This document shows, one piece after another, positions 1 to 6,964 of a stretch of DNA of 13,841 nt. Each line of letters starts with the position of its first letter. The first letter of the stretch is position 1. Origin of the DNA: Desulfobacterales bacterium (lineage in GTDB: Bacteria; Desulfobacterota; Desulfobacteria; Desulfobacterales; Desulfobacteraceae); contig JAKSAU010000104.1 of assembly GCA_022361535.1 (NCBI GenBank), positions 1-13,841 of the forward strand, read 5' to 3'. The notes under the pieces are model-generated. The model was given only the letters and a program-made list of their open reading frames with translations, ran no database searches and had not been told where the DNA came from. The position numbers and the translations under genes were made by a program.

Positions 1-411
1 ATCTATTTCATTTTTAACATCCACACTCATACGCTGGTACTTTTCATCAATAAAATCGGTCTTGATTTCCTGGGCGGCCTCTTCATCTTCAGGCAACCCC
101 TTGAACAATTCATTGTCCCGGGCAAAATCCAGATCTTCCTCATACCTGGCATAGGTGGCAAGTTTACTACCGTAAAGCAGGATTTTTTTGAAATGGGACA
201 GGTAATCATAGGCATCTATCTTCTGCTGGGCATTTTCCATGGACGCCATATCAAAGGACTTTCGAATCTCCCTGGACATCTCCCGGGTTTCCTGCTTCAA
301 CTGACTTTCTGTTTTATCCATGTATTCAAGATATAGGGGATCGGCACCAGACACGGGCATGGCCCCTGCCAGAAAAACGATGGCCCAAAAGATGCTGACT
401 AATTTTTTCAT
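1..411 (-). CDS. Secreted protein of unknown function, partial (3' end beyond window)
   Basis: The reading frame runs from an ATG at 411 down to base 1 without a stop, so 137 codons are visible and the C-terminus lies outside the window. The start is supported by an AAGGAG ribosome site six bases upstream. The N-terminus (MKKLVSIFWAIVFLAGAMPVSGADP) is a typical Sec signal peptide with likely cleavage near residues 22-23, so the product is probably periplasmic or outer. The mature part is charged and looks helical (repeated E/K/R with spaced hydrophobics, residues 24-137). No family is recognised. It is the third gene of a minus-strand operon, 18 bases after the preceding gene, and all three products are exported, which suggests one envelope process. 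The function is unknown. Confidence 0.8.
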   Translation of the reverse strand, partial: MKKLVSIFWAIVFLAGAMPVSGADPLYLEYMDKTESQLKQETREMSREIRKSFDMASMENAQQKIDAYDYLSHFKKILLYGSKLATYARYEEDLDFARDNELFKGLPEDEEAAQEIKTDFIDEKYQRMSVDVKNEID

Positions 412-429
412 GTTTCTCTCCTTGAGGGG

Positions 430-1470
430 TTACCCTTGTGTCCAGGCAGCCCGTTCTTTGGCGATAAATTCCATCTCATCCTCAAAGCTGATGGCACCAT
501 TTTTAACGGCTTTGTCATCAACAATCTGGATACCGTCCAGGTCACCAATGACATCCTTGAGCATCTTATCCAGCACAGTATTGAGTTTTTCCGTACTGGC
601 ATCCACTATCTCCAAGGTATCTGATAATTCCGATATGTTTTCGAATCCTAGGTTTTCCATGGCTGCGGCAAAGCCGGTCCCCCCGGTCTCGGCCACAGGA
701 ACGACCTTGGCGAATGTGGTATAAAGCCCGGCCATCACTGACCTGAACTTGGTGGGTACATCTTCGCCATCTTCACGGATTTTCTCCCTGATTTTCCCGG
801 AAATTTTCTGGTTCATGGCAGTCACTTTAAGACGGGATTCATACACCAGGCGGCGCTGGCGGATCTGGTTCAACCGCATTTTAAGCCGCTTAAACTTGCC
901 TGCGATACGCTTTTTTTCAGCCGGATCATTGGTAGCACGAAGCTTTTCCAGCATGGCTTCTGCAGTTTCTGCCGCTTCAAGAAAGCGCTCTTGTTCCCGT
1001 TTTTTGTAGTTTTTTAAAATCAGTTCATAATTGGAATTAATGGAGCGGGTGGACTGGGTGTCTACAATGGAATCGGCAATGGCCCTATCAAAAAGCTCCA
1101 AGGACGAAAGCAAATTATCCAGGTTGTTGTCGCATACTTCTTTGAGCTTACCCACTTCTGAAATAATTCTGGCATTGATGTTGGCCCGTCTTGCCCTTCC
1201 CAAAGAATCAGACTTGGACAACATCCCCGCGCTTTCAAGTTGTTGGTGGGTATCCAAGAGCTTTTGAAGTTCGCCCGTCCGCTTTGCAAATTCGGTAAAC
1301 ATCTGCTGGGAGGTTTCCTTGAGCACCTTTCCGGAATTCTCAATCCGGTCCCTGGACCGTTTTGCAATTTCTACGGCCCGGTCCGCATCATAACCGGATG
1401 TCACTGCCCAGGCAGGTGTGATCGAAAACGCTATTGCCATGATAAGGGCTGATATTATTAATTTACCCAT
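430..1470 (-). CDS. Secreted coiled-coil protein of unknown function
   Basis: The product has 346 residues. A Sec signal peptide is evident (MGKLIISALIMAIAFSITPAWA, cleavage after Ala22). The mature protein is rich in Glu, Lys, Arg and Leu and contains long stretches likely to form alpha-helical coiled coils, roughly residues 28-90 and 150-235. A more globular, Gly/Ala-containing segment follows (about 245-275) and then an acidic C-terminal region. Only one cysteine is seen in the mature part, near residue 114. A GGAGG ribosome site lies about ten bases before the ATG. It sits 17 bases after the lipoprotein gene and 18 before the next exported protein, so the three genes are very probably co-transcribed. 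No known domain is recognised. A periplasmic scaffold or tether is a guess from shape only. Confidence 0.85.
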   Translation of the reverse strand: MGKLIISALIMAIAFSITPAWAVTSGYDADRAVEIAKRSRDRIENSGKVLKETSQQMFTEFAKRTGELQKLLDTHQQLESAGMLSKSDSLGRARRANINARIISEVGKLKEVCDNNLDNLLSSLELFDRAIADSIVDTQSTRSINSNYELILKNYKKREQERFLEAAETAEAMLEKLRATNDPAEKKRIAGKFKRLKMRLNQIRQRRLVYESRLKVTAMNQKISGKIREKIREDGEDVPTKFRSVMAGLYTTFAKVVPVAETGGTGFAAAMENLGFENISELSDTLEIVDASTEKLNTVLDKMLKDVIGDLDGIQIVDDKAVKNGAISFEDEMEFIAKERAAWTQG

Positions 1471-1487
1471 GGTGGTCTGCCCTCCTT

Positions 1488-2054
1488 TTAATTGAAAAAT
1501 TTGTTGTACATATCAGGGTCGAGACGAGAGGCCACAAGCATTGCTTTTTTAAGATTGGCATCGTTTTTATGGTCTGCCTCCCGTATGGCCAGGTGAAGGT
1601 ATTGTGAGAGCAGTGCTTTCTGGGGATCCCCGTAAGTTTCCTCCCCTTTTGCAATCCTGGAAAAGTATTGAAATGCAGCAAGGTTAAAGGCGTGAATGGT
1701 GTCCCTGCGGTTAAATCTGTGTATGGCACGAGACAGATGTGTCATGGGAATGTCACGGCTTTCCTCTAATGCTTTGATCACCAAAGGCTTCCAGCAGGTA
1801 TCCAGCCAGTCACCGGATTGGGAGTTATCCAGGATATGATAAAAATCATCATCCGGGATTTGTCGGGTGTCCATGGTCAAGGCCTGTTCACAAGTGATAG
1901 GTTCCCTGGTTTCAGGCAGCAATTGTACGGTCTGGCCTTTTCCCGAGCACCCGGAAAGGCTCAGGATCAAAAAAGGCGCCAGAAGACCAATCAGTCCTAT
2001 AATCAAGGACCTGCCAGTTCTGTTTTGACCCGGTTTCAGGGTAGCAGGTATCAT
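1488..2054 (-). CDS. Putative outer-membrane lipoprotein, unknown function
   Basis: I chose the ATG at 2054 (188 residues) over an in-frame ATG at 2093 because AGGAGG stands seven bases before it and because it gives a sensible lipoprotein signal. The signal has a basic N-region, a hydrophobic stretch at about residues 17-34, and lipobox L33-S34-G35-C36. Ser follows the lipidated Cys, which under the Lol rule favours the outer membrane. The mature part has two further cysteines (C55 and C87) that could form a disulfide. Its second half is helical and alanine-rich (about 85-185), vaguely like a TPR or other helical-repeat protein, but I cannot assign a family. It is the first gene of the three-gene minus-strand operon and is divergent from the membrane receptor gene at 2312. 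Confidence 0.85.
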   Translation of the reverse strand: MIPATLKPGQNRTGRSLIIGLIGLLAPFLILSLSGCSGKGQTVQLLPETREPITCEQALTMDTRQIPDDDFYHILDNSQSGDWLDTCWKPLVIKALEESRDIPMTHLSRAIHRFNRRDTIHAFNLAAFQYFSRIAKGEETYGDPQKALLSQYLHLAIREADHKNDANLKKAMLVASRLDPDMYNKFFN

Positions 2055-2182
2055 ATCTTTTCCTCCTGTGTTATTTTTTCTTTTGGTTAACAATTATGTC
2101 GAAGCAAATTTTCTCCTTTCCATTTTTTTAACAATTCAATATGTAAAGACGGATAACATGACACCCTCTCTTTTTAAGAAAA

Positions 2183-2212
2183 TTGACGAGATTTCACATT
2201 ACTCTTTAATTC
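2183..2212 (+). promoter_or_regulatory. Possible sigma-70 promoter for the membrane receptor-like gene
   Basis: TTGACG at 2183-2188 is followed after 18 bases by TAATTC (2207-2212), or after 16 bases by TTTAAT (2205-2210). The -35 match is good and the -10 is weak. It lies about 100 bases before the ATG at 2312 in the divergent intergenic region 2055-2311. This AT-rich region must also hold the promoter of the minus-strand operon, which I could not place. Confidence 0.3.
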
Positions 2213-2258
2213 ACGAGGTTTTTCAGGGTAGAATACTTGGATCAATTAATTAGCTCTC

Positions 2259-2290
2259 TATCGATCATGCTGTTTCTCAAAAGATCGATA
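2259..2290. repeat. Perfect 8-bp inverted repeat in the leader of the receptor-like gene
   Basis: TATCGATC (2259-2266) and GATCGATA (2283-2290) form perfect 8-base arms around a 16-base spacer. The second arm ends 11 bases before the GGAGG ribosome site at 2302-2306. It could be a dimeric regulator operator or an mRNA hairpin close to the ribosome site. The palindrome is seen directly; its role is inferred. Confidence 0.45.
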
Positions 2291-2311
2291 TTCTTAAAAT
2301 CGGAGGCCATC

Positions 2312-3154
2312 ATGGGATTTAATATCAACAGGTTGGTTCTGGGAAGCAAGTCAGCTTTAGAACTGGAACACCGATGCTACAACGGTGTATGCCTTGCGGC
2401 AGGCCTCGGTTGTCTTGCCGCTGCCGGATTTAATACTGCTATCGGTATGTCAACAGTGGCCACCTTGGCAAACATAACCATTGGTACCATCTATTTATGG
2501 CTTTACTTTCAAAGCCGGCAACAGACCGAATATAAACCCACATTATGGCTGTACATTTTAAGCGGGACTTTTCTGTTAGGATTTACTTGGTTTTATAACG
2601 GTGGAATTGGTGGTTCCGATACCTTTGTGGCGATGGTAGCTTTGGTTGCTTTGACTGTGGTATTGAAAAAAAACCGGTGGAAAGTGGCTTTTTTCATTTT
2701 CTTTCCGGCCATCAGCCTCTTTTTTCTAATTGAATACTACTACCCTGATTTAGTAACCAGATATAAAACATCTGAACAACAGTTTCTGGACATGTATATT
2801 GCTTTTACCGTATCAACCTTTGTTGTCTTTTATATCCTTTCCCTGATCCTTAGAAGTCATGGCAATGAAAAAACTCAGCTAAAAAAAACAAACCATATGC
2901 TTGAAGAAAAAATGGAGATGCTGAACCAGGCTAACCAGGCCTTGGAAGAAGCCTTGGGCCAGGTACGAACCCTTACCGGACTTTTGCCCATCTGTGCAAC
3001 ATGCAAAAAAATTAGAGACGACCAAGGCTATTGGAAACAAATTGAATCTTATCTTCAAGAGCATTCACAAGCAATATTAAGCCATGGAATATGCCCGGAT
3101 TGTGCTGATGATTTATATGGGGATGAAGACTGGTATAAAAAAAGAAGAAAATAA
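2312..3154 (+). CDS. Six-TM receptor-like membrane protein with coiled coil and Cys4 C-terminal tail
   Basis: The start at 2312 (280 residues) is preferred over an in-frame ATG at 2237 because GGAGG lies five bases upstream. Six hydrophobic helices are visible at about 24-46, 47-66, 77-98, 103-119, 123-145 and 158-180. The loop motif FYNGGIGGSD (94-103) resembles that of 6TM sensory input domains found on some histidine kinases and diguanylate cyclases. A coiled coil follows (183-222). The C-terminal module at 224-269 has C228-x2-C231 and C261-x2-C264 with KKIRDDQGYW and SHGICPDC between them. As I recall it, this tail occurs at the C-termini of PAS proteins and response regulators in Desulfobacterota, and it looks like a zinc ribbon. 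There is no kinase, GGDEF, HD or methyl-accepting domain, so any output must go through the coiled coil or the Cys4 tail. It converges on the DUF4384 gene with a 35-base gap and no evident terminator. Confidence 0.85.
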   Translation: MGFNINRLVLGSKSALELEHRCYNGVCLAAGLGCLAAAGFNTAIGMSTVATLANITIGTIYLWLYFQSRQQTEYKPTLWLYILSGTFLLGFTWFYNGGIGGSDTFVAMVALVALTVVLKKNRWKVAFFIFFPAISLFFLIEYYYPDLVTRYKTSEQQFLDMYIAFTVSTFVVFYILSLILRSHGNEKTQLKKTNHMLEEKMEMLNQANQALEEALGQVRTLTGLLPICATCKKIRDDQGYWKQIESYLQEHSQAILSHGICPDCADDLYGDEDWYKKRRK

Positions 3155-3189
3155 GGCTACCAGATCACCCTATATTACCGGACTATAGC

Positions 3190-5400
3190 TCAAGGTAAAG
3201 TCATTACCCTTAGCACATCCCAAGACAAGGAAGCACCACGTTTTTGGGCATGCCGTAAAAATTCGGACCTGATATCCTCAATATCCATATCAATACGCGT
3301 CATACCATAAAACCCGGTATCCACAATGCCTCTCAGGCGGGGCAAGGGCTGATCAGAGGCAAAGGCAACCACTTTTTCGTTGCCCACCTTGCCATGGGGG
3401 TCCACCCGGAACTCAAACCCTTTATCATAGCCTGCATCAGGTATGGCCACAATCCGATTTGCACGGACCTTTGGCACTGGACCTGTAAATTGGTTGGGGT
3501 ATATCCGGTAAATGGTATTTTGAGCATCAATCGTAAAAATATTTAAAAAGACATCCTGGTTGGACCGGACAAAGAAATTTAACATCTCTCCCCTGTGAAA
3601 TGACAGGTTATGCCGTCCTTTTTGGGTCATCAATTCAATACCCAAGGCTTGTTTTTCAGGCTCCGGAAAAGTGGTGATTTGATTTGCAGCAATACCATCT
3701 TCTGTTTCAGGCGTAACTAGATCTCTATCCGTCAAGTAGGCCGGGATGGTGGTGTCAGCAGAGGAAAGTATCCGGCCGTCCACAGCCCCCAAGCTCACCT
3801 GGATATCAAGTCCGCCGCGCTGGGTGGGGCGAAAACTGCCCTGGATATAATACGGGGCCCGGACTAAGGCGGCCAGGGTTGCCTCTGGTTTCCCTGCAAC
3901 CGTATCTAAGGATGGCGATTGATATTTTACCTGTGCCATCCTTTTTTCAATATCTTTTACGGGCATAAAAAACCTGGAGCCTGATAAAAAATCCAGCACA
4001 TGGGTGTTGAGTATGTTGCTGAATTCAGAAAACTGCCGGGTCTCTTTAAAGGTAAACTTGTGGATCATGACCTCGGCCCGTGGAATGGTGCTTTCGGAAA
4101 CTATCCGCGGCAGTATACCAAGACTGTCCGTGATCAGGTCGTGAAGCATATAATCGATCTTTCCACCTAAATCAAAATCAAACCAGTGCTCCTTGCAAAA
4201 CCTGGCCGGCAGTCTTTCCTGGACCACGGACAAACTTTTAAACACCAACCCTTTTTCTGCCGCTTCCATCTTTTTTAAAGAGGCGGACAGTGTCAGGCCG
4301 TCTTCCCCTTTGATCACTTTACCGGATAAAATCAGATCAGATGCGGCAGCAGGATCATCTGTCACGGTAATTCCGGCCTGGCCGGATAAATAGGTTTTAA
4401 ACTTTTCAGCCAGCACCAGGCTGACTGGCACCATGGCCTGTGACCGTGTATCCGGAAAACTGTATTTTCCTATATATACCAACCCTTTGGATTGCGAGGC
4501 GGTTTTACCGTAATCAAGGATTATAGAATCTGCAGCCTGCCGGGCCAACTCGTCCAGGTTCTGTATCCTGGGCTGCATTAACTCATTTGGAATTTCCCGC
4601 AAAGGCGTATCAAATGACGCACCGCAGATTTTCTGCCCGGTATGGATATCCCGGATTTCCGCATGAAACACCATTTTCCCCTGTGCCCTGACGTACGTGC
4701 CGGACAATTCTGCATTTGCCTTTGAAAAAGAGGTGCCGGCGTTCTGGAAGGTGTAAGAGCCGGCAAGGGCATGGGTGATATAAGTTGTGACCTCTTTTCC
4801 CAATGCCAGGTCTCCTTGTGAAGGATTGGCCGGCCTAAAGGTCCGGGTCATCAGGGTTAACGATGACATCCCTGTATAATCCAGTTCCAGGAGCCGGACA
4901 AGGGTCCGGCCCATACGGTCAAACCCGGGAGTAAGCCATGCCGGATCCAAGCGGGATAACGACACTTGCTCGTGAGCTACGGCAAGATCTTTGGAGGCAG
5001 TCTCTCCCATCTGCCTTAAACGGACTACCACCATCAACTCAGATCCGGCCTTTGTATAAGACCCGACCAGCTTAAGCGGCCTGTCCCCAGTTTCCTGAAC
5101 CGTAACAAGCGCCCCGTTTGCAGACAATTCAGCGGCCAGGGCATCACTCAGTACACTTGAAAAAGGCAGATTCGCACGGGTTTGGCTTTCCCAAAAATTG
5201 TTTGGACTTACCTGGATGTGAAGGTTGTCAAGCCCATGCATCTCACTGAGCTTGATAATGGTTTGCTTTACGACAGCAGAAAATACAGGTCCCTTTGCTG
5301 CAACAGGAGATGGTATATCTTTTGTTGCACACGAGTTAAAACTAAGGGCGCCTGCAATCAGGCACAGGAACAAAACAGTGGCAAATCTTTTTTTTCCCAT
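3190..5400 (-). CDS. Lipoprotein with repeated FlgO/CsgG-like units and C-terminal DUF4384 domain
   Basis: The product has 736 residues. The N-terminus is a lipoprotein-type signal (hydrophobic 8-20, then FNSC with Cys24). The lipobox is imperfect, so plain secretion is an alternative. The C-terminus at about 596-692 matches DUF4384 as I know it: an FHRGEMLNFFVRS strand, FLNIFTIDAQNTIYRIYPN, an AIPDAG segment, and a late EKVVAFAS strand. Ahead of it are four related segments marked by a Gly-aromatic strand: LVGSYTKAGSELMV (G113), ELSGTYVRAQGKMVF (G234), LILSGKVIKGEDGLTL (G360) and YIQGSFRPTQRGGLDI (G521). Each follows a helix-strand unit of the type in FlgO and CsgG-like lipoproteins, which sit at the outer membrane. 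It is divergent from the sigma-factor operon, which makes it a natural candidate target. The specific function is unknown. DUF4384 is sure in my view; the FlgO-like assignment is moderate. Confidence 0.88.
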   Translation of the reverse strand: MGKKRFATVLFLCLIAGALSFNSCATKDIPSPVAAKGPVFSAVVKQTIIKLSEMHGLDNLHIQVSPNNFWESQTRANLPFSSVLSDALAAELSANGALVTVQETGDRPLKLVGSYTKAGSELMVVVRLRQMGETASKDLAVAHEQVSLSRLDPAWLTPGFDRMGRTLVRLLELDYTGMSSLTLMTRTFRPANPSQGDLALGKEVTTYITHALAGSYTFQNAGTSFSKANAELSGTYVRAQGKMVFHAEIRDIHTGQKICGASFDTPLREIPNELMQPRIQNLDELARQAADSIILDYGKTASQSKGLVYIGKYSFPDTRSQAMVPVSLVLAEKFKTYLSGQAGITVTDDPAAASDLILSGKVIKGEDGLTLSASLKKMEAAEKGLVFKSLSVVQERLPARFCKEHWFDFDLGGKIDYMLHDLITDSLGILPRIVSESTIPRAEVMIHKFTFKETRQFSEFSNILNTHVLDFLSGSRFFMPVKDIEKRMAQVKYQSPSLDTVAGKPEATLAALVRAPYYIQGSFRPTQRGGLDIQVSLGAVDGRILSSADTTIPAYLTDRDLVTPETEDGIAANQITTFPEPEKQALGIELMTQKGRHNLSFHRGEMLNFFVRSNQDVFLNIFTIDAQNTIYRIYPNQFTGPVPKVRANRIVAIPDAGYDKGFEFRVDPHGKVGNEKVVAFASDQPLPRLRGIVDTGFYGMTRIDMDIEDIRSEFLRHAQKRGASLSWDVLRVMTLP

Positions 5401-5536
5401 TAAAATAGTCCTTTATTCAGGCTATCGCAAATTCAGTTACCGGCACGTTTATCCTGGCAGACTGCTGCGTTGTTATACAAAAACAATACGTCAGACACCA
5501 TTTGCCGGGACAGTTGAGCTTAACAGCCAAAGTTAA

Positions 5537-5550
5537 AAGCACGAGTGCTT
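5537..5550. promoter_or_regulatory. Palindrome AAGCAC-GA-GTGCTT, candidate operator
   Basis: Perfect 6-base arms flank a 2-base centre. It lies next to the TATATAAAG that may be the minus-strand -10 region, so a dimeric regulator bound here could affect the lipoprotein gene, the sigma operon or both. The symmetry is directly visible; the role is inferred. Confidence 0.35.
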
Positions 5551-5588
5551 GCTCTTTATATACGCCGGATTGACAAAACCCGTGGCTT

Positions 5589-5617
5589 TTGGGTAAACCT
5601 GTTACCATTACTATGCT
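5589..5617 (+). promoter_or_regulatory. Possible sigma-70 promoter of the sigma-factor operon
   Basis: TTGGGT (5589-5594), a 17-base spacer and TATGCT (5612-5617) match the sigma-70 pattern at 3/6 and 4/6. It is about 100 bases before the TTG start at 5720. No clear match to the FliA consensus is seen, so autoregulation cannot be read from the sequence. Confidence 0.3.
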
Positions 5618-5641
5618 TAGAATTGTATATCGTCGGATTTT

Positions 5642-5659
5642 AAAAACTTACAAGTTTTT
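5642..5659. repeat. Palindrome AAAAACTT-AC-AAGTTTTT
   Basis: Perfect 8-base arms lie around a 2-base centre. With one bulged T the symmetry extends to TTTAAAAACTT / AAGTTTTTTAAA. It sits about 60 bases before the sigma-factor start and just downstream of the possible promoter, where a repressor would act. As RNA the 2-base loop is too tight for a good hairpin, so a DNA operator is more likely than a terminator. Confidence 0.4.
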
Positions 5660-5719
5660 TAAAGAAAAAATTCGATTTGGTTCGACTATAACTTTAAACA
5701 AAGACCCGGAAACAGGACA

Positions 5720-6415
5720 TTGACTCGGTTAAACAGAACGGAAGAACAGCAGATCAGAAAGATCGCAGGGTTTTTATATAAAAAATACTGTCCCATGGGT
5801 GAATCCGGATTTTTTACCAAAGAGGATATCTATCATTACGGGGTGATCGGTTTTATGGACGCAAAGCAAAAATATGATCCCTCCAAAAAAGTTCCCTTTG
5901 CCGCCTATGCTGCCATACGAATCCAGGGAGAGATTATGGATGCGCTAAGGAAAGCGTCACAGATCCGTTTGCCCCAGGAAAAACAAGCCAGAGTAAAAGA
6001 ACTGCTGGCTGCAAAAAATGAACTGACCGATCAGGGAAAACCTGCTGATACAAAACATTTGATGGCCTTGTTGGGCTGGGATGAAGACCAGCTTTTGCAG
6101 GTAGAGCGCCTGCTAGTCTCAGTCCAGTCCACAGACCAGAACCCCTTACTTTCCCTGACCCGGGATAAAGATAGCAGAGAAGACCAGGAAAAAAAGGTCA
6201 TGGAAAAAGACTTGAGCCGGGTCATGCAAAAATGTCTGGACGGACTTGAGAACCAAAAAGAACGGTTAATCCTTGTGGCAAGGCAGCTTAAAAATATGAA
6301 GCTTAGGCAATTGGCAGAGAAATTTAACTGCGCCATTGAAACAGTCCGCCAAAAGGAAATCAGTGCTAAAGCACAAATGAAAGATTGTCTTAAAAAACAT
6401 GGCTGGACCATTTAG
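5720..6415 (+). CDS. RNA polymerase sigma factor, sigma-70 family, FliA/SigB-like
   Basis: The product has 231 residues. Region 2 is clear at about 10-80: DIYHYGVIGFMDAKQKYDPS (36-55) and FAAYAAIRIQGEIMDALRK (60-78) correspond to the DLxQ.GxxGLxxAxxxYDP and F.tYA..RIrGaiLDelR signature of FliA/WhiG/SigB-type factors. Region 3-like sequence spans about 83-135, and region 4 about 165-227 with a helix-turn-helix (KLRQLAEKFNCAIETVRQ, 194-211). The length fits this group; ECF factors are shorter and lack region 3. The start is TTG: no ATG or GTG precedes it back to the in-frame stop at 5660, and the first internal Met (26) would cut into region 2. A weak GGAA lies eight bases upstream. It leads an operon with a ZAS-motif protein 15 bases downstream. 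Its promoters and stimulus are unknown. A flagellar role is not supported by the neighbours. Confidence 0.9.
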   Translation: MTRLNRTEEQQIRKIAGFLYKKYCPMGESGFFTKEDIYHYGVIGFMDAKQKYDPSKKVPFAAYAAIRIQGEIMDALRKASQIRLPQEKQARVKELLAAKNELTDQGKPADTKHLMALLGWDEDQLLQVERLLVSVQSTDQNPLLSLTRDKDSREDQEKKVMEKDLSRVMQKCLDGLENQKERLILVARQLKNMKLRQLAEKFNCAIETVRQKEISAKAQMKDCLKKHGWTI

Positions 6416-6430
6416 GTTGAAAGGACACCC

Positions 6431-6964
6431 ATGAAAATTACGGATTTAAATACCGCCCTGACAACCTGGTACAACCAGGCCAGGGTTGCTGAAACAGGAC
6501 ATTTGGACCTTGAGGCTATTTACCGGCTCTCTTTGGATGGGGAACTTGCTAAAGCATCACATAAGGAGGCAGCCCACCTATGTAATTGCCCCCAATGCCT
6601 GGACAAATGGGAACTTCTCTGTTTCATTGCCTCGGAGGCTGAGGATGAATCAGATGATCTTATTGGGTATGGCCGGTTAAAAGCTGCAGCTGAAAAAGAA
6701 ATGGCTCTGGAACCCATTTACCTAAAAAGCGACTGTGGCCGGTTTGAACTCGGCCTTTTTCCTGACCCAAACCATCCGGGATATGGTATGGCGACCCTGG
6801 ATGTTCTCAAAAAAGAGTCCGGATTGGATTCGCTTACGGCAACAGTTAAAGATGCCGGCGGAAGAGTCGTACTCCAGGCAAAAATTACCCATGGCCGTAC
6901 AGCAGCAAAAATAAGAAATATAGATCATCTTGACCTTTCCATATGGACGGTGACCATTCGATGA
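6431..6964 (+). CDS. Soluble zinc-motif protein, candidate anti-sigma factor
   Basis: The product has 177 residues with AAGGA five bases before the ATG. Residues 24-60 form a helical segment ending in H49-x3-C53-x2-C56 (HLCNCPQC), the exact HxxxCxxC signature of zinc-associated anti-sigma (ZAS) domains, preceded by HLDLEAIYRLSLDGEL. The C-terminal half (about 92-177) looks beta-rich, like a small beta-sandwich (GRFELGLF, LTATVKDAGGRVVLQ, DLSIWTVTIR). There is no signal peptide or membrane helix, so it should be cytoplasmic, like RsrA or ChrR rather than RseA. It follows the sigma-factor gene by 15 bases and overlaps the protease gene by ATGA. Position and motif suggest it binds the upstream sigma factor. 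Alternatives are a redox or metal sensor, or an adaptor for the protease. The motif is seen; the anti-sigma role is inference. Confidence 0.82.
   Translation: MKITDLNTALTTWYNQARVAETGHLDLEAIYRLSLDGELAKASHKEAAHLCNCPQCLDKWELLCFIASEAEDESDDLIGYGRLKAAAEKEMALEPIYLKSDCGRFELGLFPDPNHPGYGMATLDVLKKESGLDSLTATVKDAGGRVVLQAKITHGRTAAKIRNIDHLDLSIWTVTIR

Larger units (their letters stand above)
5401..5719. other. Divergent intergenic region between the DUF4384 lipoprotein and sigma-factor genes
   Basis: This 319-base stretch holds no convincing gene. A minus-strand frame at 5417-5608 lacks a ribosome site and resembles no family. Two palindromes and a possible plus-strand promoter are listed separately. A good TTGACA (5570-5575) on the plus strand has only a poor -10 after 17-18 bases. 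On the minus strand TATATAAAG (complement of 5553-5561) could be a -10 region for the lipoprotein gene, but no matching -35 is seen. Confidence 0.6.

Noticed and set aside
320..724. Plus-strand 134-codon frame opposite the minus-strand operon
   Set aside because: Antisense shadow of two adjacent genes with signal peptides and good ribosome sites.
3155..3189. Bidirectional terminator between the converging genes
   Set aside because: No stem with a T-run can be seen in the 35-base gap.
5455..5475. Sigma-54 promoter-like TGGCAGACTGCTGC
   Set aside because: The distance between GG and GC is nine bases rather than ten, and the TTGC box is not matched.
5417..5608. Minus-strand 63-codon frame in the divergent intergenic region
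   Set aside because: No ribosome site, odd Cys-rich composition with no family, and it lies where promoters are expected.
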